From assembly GCA_045617925.1 (NCBI GenBank), contig JAZLJR010000040.1, forward strand, positions 1 to 17,990: a DNA stretch of 17,990 bases, in the 5' to 3' direction. The stretch's first letter is position 1, and every line of letters begins with the position of its first letter. The translations under genes and the position numbers were made by a program. Origin of the DNA: CALELF01 sp045617925. GTDB lineage: Bacteria; Synergistota; Synergistia; Synergistales; Synergistaceae. This document shows positions 14,171 through 17,990 of this stretch, piece by piece. Under the pieces are notes generated by a model. The model was not told the origin of the DNA, searched no databases, and worked only from the letters and a program-made list of their open reading frames with translations.

Positions 14171-14211
14171 AAAAAAGCGAGTCCAAAAGATTTTTGTCTC
14201 TTGGACTCGCT
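14171..14211 (-). terminator. Intrinsic terminator of the YDK-repeat protein gene
   Basis: On the minus strand an 11-bp stem (14211-14201 with 14186-14176) is followed by a run of T (14176-14171). It faces the non-coding RNA terminator. Confidence 0.85.
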
Positions 14212-14222
14212 ACTATTAAAAC

Positions 14223-14633
14223 TTATTTATAACTTCCGACTCTATTACCATATTTGTCATATTTAATTATCTTGCCGGAAGAAGTTGTTTTATAAGAGCC
14301 AGTTTTGTTGCCGTGTTTATCATAAATGGTTGTTGTGCCACTTGAATTTGTTTTATAGCTTCCGGTTTTGTTACCATACTTGTCATAAGAATTATAGCCA
14401 CTGGAAGTTTTCTTGTAGCTTCCCGTTTTTACTCCCGATTTATCATAAACATTATAGCCGGAAGATGTCTTTTTATAGGAACCAGTTTTGTTACCATTTT
14501 TATCATAACTATTGTAACCGCTAGAAGTTTTTTTGTAGCTACCGGTTTTTGAACCATTTTTGTCATAGGAATTTATTGCAAACGCACAATTTGCAAAGAT
14601 AAGTATCAAAAACAAAATCAATAATTTTTTCAT
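14223..14633 (-). CDS. Small secreted protein of six YDKxGxKTGSYK repeats
   Basis: A 136-residue protein of unknown function. Residues 1-19 (MKKLLILFLILIFANCAFA) form a clear signal peptide with a likely signal peptidase I site after AFA; the Cys lacks a proper lipobox. The rest is six repeats of about 20 residues with consensus YDKxGxKTGSYKxxSSGx, the last one ending at GSYK. The regular Tyr/Gly spacing suggests a beta-hairpin per repeat, like other small periplasmic beta-repeat proteins; this is inference. The first three repeats are nearly identical, pointing to recent duplication. I start at ATG 14633 because the signal peptide begins there. The open frame to 14693 would run through tRNA-Thr. 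GAGG lies 5 nt upstream. It starts only 21 nt after the tRNA-Thr CCA and probably shares that transcript. Confidence 0.85.
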   Translation of the reverse strand: MKKLLILFLILIFANCAFAINSYDKNGSKTGSYKKTSSGYNSYDKNGNKTGSYKKTSSGYNVYDKSGVKTGSYKKTSSGYNSYDKYGNKTGSYKTNSSGTTTIYDKHGNKTGSYKTTSSGKIIKYDKYGNRVGSYK

Positions 14634-14654
14634 TATTGCCTCGTGCTTAAAAAA

Positions 14655-14730
14655 TGGAGCCGACTTCCGGATTCGAACCGGAGACCTACGCATTACGAGT
14701 GCGTTGCTCTACCAACTGAGCTAAGTCGGC
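14655..14730 (-). tRNA. tRNA-Thr (anticodon CGT)
   Basis: A full cloverleaf on the minus strand: acceptor GCCGACT/AGTCGGC, D arm with AGCTCAGTTGGTAGAGC, anticodon stem ACGCA/TGCGT around loop CTCGTAA (anticodon CGT, reads ACG), T arm CCGG-TTCGAAT-CCGG. Discriminator T, and CCA is encoded (14657-14655). It follows tRNA-Gly by 7 nt. Confidence 0.97.
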
Positions 14731-14737
14731 ATTTTAT

Positions 14738-14812
14738 TGGAGCGGACAACGGGATTTGAACCCGCGACACTTGGCTTGGGAAGCCAATGCTCTACCCCTG
14801 AGCTATGTCCGC
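14738..14812 (-). tRNA. tRNA-Gly (anticodon CCC)
   Basis: A full cloverleaf on the minus strand: acceptor GCGGACA/TGTCCGC (one G-T pair), D arm AGCTCAGGGGTAGAGC, anticodon stem TTGGC/GCCAA around loop TTCCCAA (anticodon CCC, reads GGG), T arm GCGGG-TTCAAAT-CCCGT. Discriminator T with encoded CCA (14740-14738). It is first in the tRNA-Gly, tRNA-Thr, repeat-protein series. Confidence 0.96.
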
Positions 14813-14826
14813 GACCGACGGGCTGT

Positions 14827-14835
14827 ATGATACCA
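14827..14835 (-). promoter_or_regulatory. tRNA operon promoter (extended -10)
   Basis: TGGTATCAT on the minus strand ends 14 nt before the tRNA-Gly 5' end. No clear -35 is visible at 16 to 18 nt, so recognition would rest on the extended -10. Confidence 0.5.
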
Positions 14836-14888
14836 CAAATGAAAAAAAAAATCTAGACCGAAAATTTGCATTATTTTTCAAAAAACTA

Positions 14889-14918
14889 TTGCAAAAAGTG
14901 GGGTTCTTGTGGTATTAT
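14889..14918 (+). promoter_or_regulatory. rpsT promoter
   Basis: TTGCAA (14889-14894), 18 nt, TATTAT (14913-14918) preceded by TGG (extended -10). Start is expected near 14925. It is divergent from the tRNA promoter. Confidence 0.65.
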
Positions 14919-14956
14919 ATCTCCCGTTCATAAAGAAACAAAGGAGGTGTCCTCTA

Positions 14957-15223
14957 ATGCCTAATAACAAATCAGCAAAAAAGAGAGTCTTAATTGCAGA
15001 GAGAAATCGTCTTTACAACCGTTTTTGGAAGACACGTTGCAAAAACGCTGTTAAGAAAGTTATCGAAGCAGTAACAAATAAAGATGCGAGCGTGGCACAG
15101 GAAAAGTTCAATGAGGCTCAGTGCGTGTTGGACAAGGCAGTTGTAAAGGGTGTTATGCATAAGAACACTGCTTCCCGCAGAAAAGCATACATTGCAACTG
15201 CAATGAAGTCACTCAGCAAATAA
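14957..15223 (+). CDS. rpsT: 30S ribosomal protein S20
   Basis: Primary 16S rRNA-binding protein of the small subunit. At 88 residues it has normal S20 length: MPNNKSAKKRVLIAERNRLYN at the start and the typical helical, Lys/Arg-rich body ending NTASRRKAYIATAMKSL. The ATG at 14957 has a full AAGGAGGTG (14941-14949) with a 9-nt spacer after AAGGAGG. A frame open further upstream adds residues not seen in S20 and lies before the predicted transcription start, so it is rejected. It is monocistronic, with its own promoter and terminator, as in many bacteria. Confidence 0.96.
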   Translation: MPNNKSAKKRVLIAERNRLYNRFWKTRCKNAVKKVIEAVTNKDASVAQEKFNEAQCVLDKAVVKGVMHKNTASRRKAYIATAMKSLSK

Positions 15224-15238
15224 TTAATGACAAAATAT

Positions 15239-15263
15239 TCGGTTCGCAAGAACCGATTTTTTT
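15239..15263 (+). terminator. Intrinsic terminator after rpsT
   Basis: TCGGTTC (15239-15245), loop GCAA, GAACCGA (15250-15256), then seven T (15257-15263). Confidence 0.93.
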
Positions 15264-15284
15264 GTAGATTTTGTAGGTGATGAA

Positions 15285-15839
15285 ATGAAAGCATTAAAAT
15301 CTCGTCCGTCAGACTGGAACTTTAAGCTTCATCTTGCCGCTGTTCCCCACGACGGCACAGCTTACACAGATGATTTTTCTGTTTCAATGCCTGCCCCAGT
15401 TTCCTACTATGGGCAGGCATATAAATTGACAAGCCCTCTCTCCATTCATGTGGAAGCAGTCCGCAGTGGTGAAAGGATACTAACATCTGTCGCCATTGAG
15501 ACAGAAATTGAGACACCATGCTCCCGCTGTTTGGAGCCTGCACAGGCAAAAATTTCTTCCACACTGCGTTGGGTTTTTTCCATCACAAAGGAAGATGAAA
15601 AGCAGGGCGAAGAATGGGAGTATGATGAAATCGTTACTCTTGACAGCTGGGAAGAACATGTCGAGCTAGGGGATTATGTTTGGGAAACCTTTGTTACTGC
15701 CCTGCCGGTTGCGGTTTTATGCAATGATGCTTGCCGTGGACTTTGTCCGAATTGCGGAGCAAATTTGAACAAGCAAACTTGCAACTGCCACGAAGAACAG
15801 GGAGACCCTAGATTTTCCGTTTTGAAAAATCTTTTATAA
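15285..15839 (+). CDS. yceD: YceD/DUF177 family protein
   Basis: The family is linked to 23S rRNA accumulation and almost always lies just before rpmF, as here. The 184-residue protein has the DUF177 hallmarks: TPCSRCLEP (C79, C82), the acidic middle WEYDEIVTLDSWEEHVELGDYVWE, and the Cys-rich tail CNDACRGLCPNCGANLNKQTCNC (C146 to C168) ending DPRFSVLKNLL. The cysteines probably bind a metal. The ATG at 15285 is preceded by AGGTGA (15275-15280), which pairs with the 5' part of the anti-Shine-Dalgarno, at a short distance. An out-of-frame ATG at 15280 is closed after one further codon. No promoter of its own is obvious; it may depend on read-through from rpsT. Confidence 0.92.
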   Translation: MKALKSRPSDWNFKLHLAAVPHDGTAYTDDFSVSMPAPVSYYGQAYKLTSPLSIHVEAVRSGERILTSVAIETEIETPCSRCLEPAQAKISSTLRWVFSITKEDEKQGEEWEYDEIVTLDSWEEHVELGDYVWETFVTALPVAVLCNDACRGLCPNCGANLNKQTCNCHEEQGDPRFSVLKNLL

Positions 15840-15840
15840 A

Positions 15841-15896
15841 TTGCCTGCATAAAATTCAAAATTTTTTTTGAAAATATTTTCCGTAAGGCAATTTTT
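15841..15896 (+). terminator. Possible weak terminator between yceD and rpmF
   Basis: Outer stem TTGCCT/AGGCAA (15841-15846 with 15886-15891), inner AT stem TTCAAAA/TTTTGAA (15855-15861 with 15866-15872), then five T. The structure is loose and AT-rich, so it may only attenuate. Confidence 0.4.
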
Positions 15897-15897
15897 G

Positions 15898-15906
15898 TGA
15901 TATAAT
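15898..15906 (+). promoter_or_regulatory. rpmF promoter (extended -10)
   Basis: TGATATAAT is a perfect TATAAT (15901-15906) with an extended TG. The sequence at the -35 position (TTTCCG, 15878-15883) is poor. Start is expected near 15913, giving rpmF its own leader of about 57 nt. Confidence 0.6.
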
Positions 15907-15937
15907 CTTCCGTTGTTTGTATGAGATTAATAAATAT

Positions 15938-15954
15938 ATGGAGCTTGGCTCCAT
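15938..15954 (+). promoter_or_regulatory. Leader hairpin just before the rpmF ribosome-binding site
   Basis: ATGGAGC (15938-15944), loop TTG, GCTCCAT (15948-15954), a perfect 7-bp stem ending 1 nt before the GGGAGG (15956-15961). The same bases also read as an eight-codon frame from ATG 15938 whose TAA overlaps the end of the Shine-Dalgarno. It may regulate translation; this is inference. Confidence 0.45.
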
Positions 15955-15969
15955 TGGGAGGTAATAAGA

Positions 15970-16164
15970 ATGGCAACACCAAAAAGTAGAGTTTCACATG
16001 CGCGTACACATTTACGCAAAGCACAATGGCTTGGGGAGCTTAATGCGCCTAGCCTTACCAAGTGCAGCAACTGCGGTGAGGTGATACGCAATTATTGCGC
16101 ATGCCCTGCGTGCGGCTTTTACAGAGGTCGTCAGGTTATAAAGAAAATAGCAAGTGAAGCATAG
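15970..16164 (+). CDS. rpmF: 50S ribosomal protein L32, zinc-ribbon form
   Basis: A large-subunit protein of 64 residues. The N-terminus MATPKSRVSHARTHLRKAQW is typical of L32, and the zinc ribbon is C32-x2-C35 and C45-x2-C48 (KCSNCGE and ACPACGF), ending in YRGRQVI. All four zinc ligands are present, so this is the zinc-dependent (C+) form. GGGAGG (15956-15961) precedes the ATG by 8 nt. It follows yceD in the conserved pair, but plsX and the fatty-acid genes that often come next are missing; gdhA follows instead. Confidence 0.96.
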   Translation: MATPKSRVSHARTHLRKAQWLGELNAPSLTKCSNCGEVIRNYCACPACGFYRGRQVIKKIASEA

Positions 16165-16169
16165 CAGAT

Positions 16170-16203
16170 AACAGCAACACTATAATATAGTGTTGCTGTT
16201 GTT
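16170..16203 (+). terminator. Intrinsic terminator after rpmF
   Basis: A 14-bp perfect stem (16170-16183 with 16187-16200, loop AAT), followed by only a short T tract (GTTT). The stem is strong and the tract weak, so some read-through into gdhA is likely; no clear gdhA promoter is visible. Confidence 0.7.
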
Positions 16204-16243
16204 TATATAGATTTGAAATTTATTTAGAAAGGAGCAGACAAAA

Positions 16244-17593
16244 ATGTCAGCTTACATTGAAAGAGTCATTGACTCAGTGAAACAGAAAAATCCAAACGAA
16301 CCAGAGTTTATTCAGACAGTTGAAGAGGTTTTAAGATCCCTCGAAACAATGGTTGAGAAGCACCCAGAGTATGAGGCTGCTGGACTTCTTGAGCGCATGG
16401 TTGAGCCAGAGCGCGTAATTTCGTTCCGTGTGCCATGGGTTGACGATGCAGGTCGTGTTCAGGTTAATCGCGGTTACCGTGTTCAGTTCAACGGTGCAAT
16501 CGGGCCATACAAAGGTGGTCTCCGCTTTGCAAGCCACGTCAATCTCTCCGTTATGAAGTTCTTGGGCTTTGAGCAAACATTCAAGAACAGCCTTACAACA
16601 CTTCCTATGGGCGGTGCAAAGGGTGGATCAGACTTTGATCCAAACGGAAAGAGCGATGCAGAAATTATGCGTTTCTGCCAGAGCTTCATGACAGAGCTCT
16701 ATCGCCACATTGGTCCAGACGTTGACGTCCCAGCGGGCGACATCGGCGTTGGCGCAAGAGAAATCGGTTTCCTTTTTGGTCAATACAAACGCATCCGTGG
16801 TGCATTTGAGAATGGCGTTTTGACAGGAAAAGGCAGAGCATACGGCGGTTCCCTCATCAGACCAGAGGCAACAGGCTTTGGTGCAATTTACTATCTTAAC
16901 GAAGTTTTGAAACACGAAAACGACACAATCAAGGGCAAGACACTTGCCATCTCCGGATTTGGTAACGTTGCATGGGGCGTCTGCAAAAAGGCAGCAGAGC
17001 TTGGCGCAAAGGTTGTCACCCTCGCTGGTCCAGACGGCTACATTTATGACCCAGATGGTGTCGTAACAGAAGAAAAGATTGACTACTTGCTTGAAATGCG
17101 TTCAAGTGGCAGAAACAGAGTGCAGGATTACGCAGACAAATTCGGCGTGCAGTTCATTGCAGGACAGAAGCCATGGGGCCAGAAGGCAGACATCTGCATG
17201 CCATGTGCATATCAGAACGAAGTTGATATGACAGAGGCAAAGAAAATCCTTGCAAACGGCACAAAGTATTACATTGAAGTTGCCAATATGCCAACAACAA
17301 ACGACGCTCTCTTCTTCCTCATGGAGCAGAAAAATATGATTGTTGCACCATCAAAGGCAGTCAATGCCGGCGGCGTTGCAACATCAGGACTCGAAATGAG
17401 CCAAAACTCCGAGCGCCTTTCATGGAAAGCAGAGGAAGTTGATGCCCAGCTTCACAACATCATGGTGAACATCCATGCTGCATCCGTTGCAGCAGCAGAA
17501 GAAGCAGGACTTGGTTACAACCTCGTTGCAGGGGCAAACCTCGCAGGCTTCAAAAAGGTTGCCGATGCAATGATGGCACAGGGCATTTGCTAA
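16244..17593 (+). CDS. gdhA: Glutamate dehydrogenase, NAD-type (Clostridium symbiosum-like)
   Basis: Oxidatively deaminates glutamate to 2-oxoglutarate and ammonia. The 449-residue length equals that of the hexameric C. symbiosum enzyme. Substrate and catalytic residues: K90 (GPYKGGLRF), K126 (PMGGAKGGSDFDP) and D166 (VPAGDIGVGAREIG). The cofactor fold is ISGFGNVAWG with F239, then LAGPDGYIYDP with P263 and D264. In the clostridial enzyme the matching Phe, Pro and Asp set NAD over NADP specificity, so the catabolic NAD role is likely. AAAGGAG (16228-16234) lies 9 nt before the ATG. The product, 2-oxoglutarate, is the likely substrate of the Kor enzyme at 2605-5353, and NADH could feed NfnAB or the alcohol dehydrogenase. 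Confidence 0.95.
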   Translation: MSAYIERVIDSVKQKNPNEPEFIQTVEEVLRSLETMVEKHPEYEAAGLLERMVEPERVISFRVPWVDDAGRVQVNRGYRVQFNGAIGPYKGGLRFASHVNLSVMKFLGFEQTFKNSLTTLPMGGAKGGSDFDPNGKSDAEIMRFCQSFMTELYRHIGPDVDVPAGDIGVGAREIGFLFGQYKRIRGAFENGVLTGKGRAYGGSLIRPEATGFGAIYYLNEVLKHENDTIKGKTLAISGFGNVAWGVCKKAAELGAKVVTLAGPDGYIYDPDGVVTEEKIDYLLEMRSSGRNRVQDYADKFGVQFIAGQKPWGQKADICMPCAYQNEVDMTEAKKILANGTKYYIEVANMPTTNDALFFLMEQKNMIVAPSKAVNAGGVATSGLEMSQNSERLSWKAEEVDAQLHNIMVNIHAASVAAAEEAGLGYNLVAGANLAGFKKVADAMMAQGIC

Positions 17594-17601
17594 TTCTTTT
17601 G

Positions 17602-17631
17602 CCATAAAGAACATAAAGTTCATAAAGCATA
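17602..17631 (+). repeat. Third copy of the CATAAAGNN-period repeat
   Basis: CCATAAAGAACATAAAG and a further CATAAAG unit match the reverse complement of the right arm at 11067-11093 at 24 of 27 positions. It lies between gdhA and the bidirectional terminator. Confidence 0.8.
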
Positions 17632-17632
17632 C

Positions 17633-17676
17633 AAAAAATGGCCACAAGTGAAATTTCACTTGTGGCCATTTTTTTT
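17633..17676. terminator. Bidirectional intrinsic terminator
   Basis: A perfect 21-bp inverted repeat (17633-17653 with 17654-17674; the central AAATTT must open as the loop) is flanked by A-run and T-run, so it works on both strands between converging gdhA and the coiled-coil gene. Confidence 0.93.
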
Positions 17677-17682
17677 GCTCTA

Positions 17683-17990
17683 TTACTTCTTCTTGTTGGA
17701 ACGTGATTTTTTCTTTTTCTTATCTTCTTCCTGACGTTTCTTTTTATCTTCTTCAGCCTTCTTCTTCTCTTTAATATATTCTCTCAAGGCCGCGAGTTCT
17801 TCTTCCAACTGTTGAATACGAGCAGTATTATCATAGCTGGCTGCTTCAAGGTCGTAATTGCGCTGTGCAAGTGTTTTTTGCTGTTTTGCGAGCATCACTT
17901 GCTGATTGTTTACGGTATCAAAGCCCTTTTCTATGTTAGACAATGTTTCGTTCATCTGGTGTGCTTGTTGTCTTGCAGCACTCAGGCTCT
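17683..17990 (-). CDS. C-terminal part of a predicted coiled-coil protein, function unknown
   Basis: The frame is open from the window edge (SLSAARQQAHQ before the first Met) to the TAA at 17683, so the 5' part is missing. The ATG at 17955 has no ribosome-binding site and is probably internal. The roughly 102 visible residues are polar and heptad-like: EKGFDTVNNQQVMLAKQQKT and RIQQLEEELAALREYIKEKK. A highly charged tail of alternating Lys and Glu follows, then nearly pure Lys (last 30 residues). No catalytic motif is seen. Such tails occur in many unrelated proteins, so no function is offered. Confidence 0.75.
   Translation of the reverse strand, partial: SLSAARQQAHQMNETLSNIEKGFDTVNNQQVMLAKQQKTLAQRNYDLEAASYDNTARIQQLEEELAALREYIKEKKKAEEDKKKRQEEDKKKKKSRSNKKK

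Noticed and set aside
15921..15988. A 22-codon frame (MRLINIW...) overlapping the start of rpmF
   Set aside because: It has no ribosome-binding site and nothing protein-like; overlap with the leader hairpin explains the sequence better.
1..17990. Insertion sequences, prophage genes or defence islands
   Set aside because: No transposase, integrase, phage structural or nuclease-helicase gene is visible on either strand; apart from the non-coding RNA and the short repeats, gene content is housekeeping and metabolic.

Overview
The window is an ordinary stretch of bacterial chromosome, AT-rich, with densely packed housekeeping and fermentation genes and almost always strong Shine-Dalgarno sites. 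The gene set points to an anaerobe that ferments amino acids. It holds an NAD-type glutamate dehydrogenase (16244-17593), a four-subunit 2-oxoacid:ferredoxin oxidoreductase (2605-5353), and an NfnAB-like electron-bifurcating NADH-ferredoxin:NADP+ transhydrogenase pair (11115-13355). Together they form a plausible chain: glutamate to 2-oxoglutarate to succinyl-CoA plus reduced ferredoxin, with NfnAB balancing NADH, NADPH and ferredoxin. The phylum cannot be fixed by eye. The L32 sequence and the amino-acid-fermenting gene set faintly suggest Synergistota, but this is a guess; Firmicutes-like and Spirochaete-like lineages remain open.

Layout. 1-2529 (+): the end of tgt, a two-domain Sua5/YwlC threonylcarbamoyl-AMP synthase overlapping it, and a DedA membrane protein, closed by a terminator. 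2605-5353 (-): korD-korA-korB-korC with 1 to 11 nt gaps, divergent from pgi (5580-7163, +). 7239-8730 (-): an unassigned membrane protein and a secreted M23 peptidase with a very basic linker. 8957-10993 (+): a uridine phosphorylase and an iron-type alcohol dehydrogenase. 11115-13618 (+): nfnA-nfnB-glutaredoxin operon, preceded by a large imperfect inverted repeat. 13619-14222: no protein gene. 14223-14812 (-): tRNA-Gly(CCC), tRNA-Thr(CGT) and a small secreted protein made of six YDK-type repeats. 14957-17593 (+): rpsT, yceD, rpmF, gdhA. The window ends in the C-terminal part of a coiled-coil protein on the minus strand.

The most interesting object is the 604-base non-coding gap at 13619-14222. 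It carries a near-consensus promoter (TTGACA, 17 nt, TATACT with an extended -10), then about 450 nt of purine-rich sequence, then an intrinsic terminator. The transcribed part has many short hairpins closed by GNRA tetraloops. It also has a tandemly duplicated module in which two base pairs differ between copies in a compensatory way, which is direct evidence of a selected RNA fold. It resembles in style the large ornate bacterial RNAs (ROOL, GOLLD), but I cannot assign it to a named family.

A second unexplained pattern is a 27-nt sequence built on a 9-nt period (CATAAAGNN). It occurs as a facing pair upstream of nfnA and once more after gdhA.
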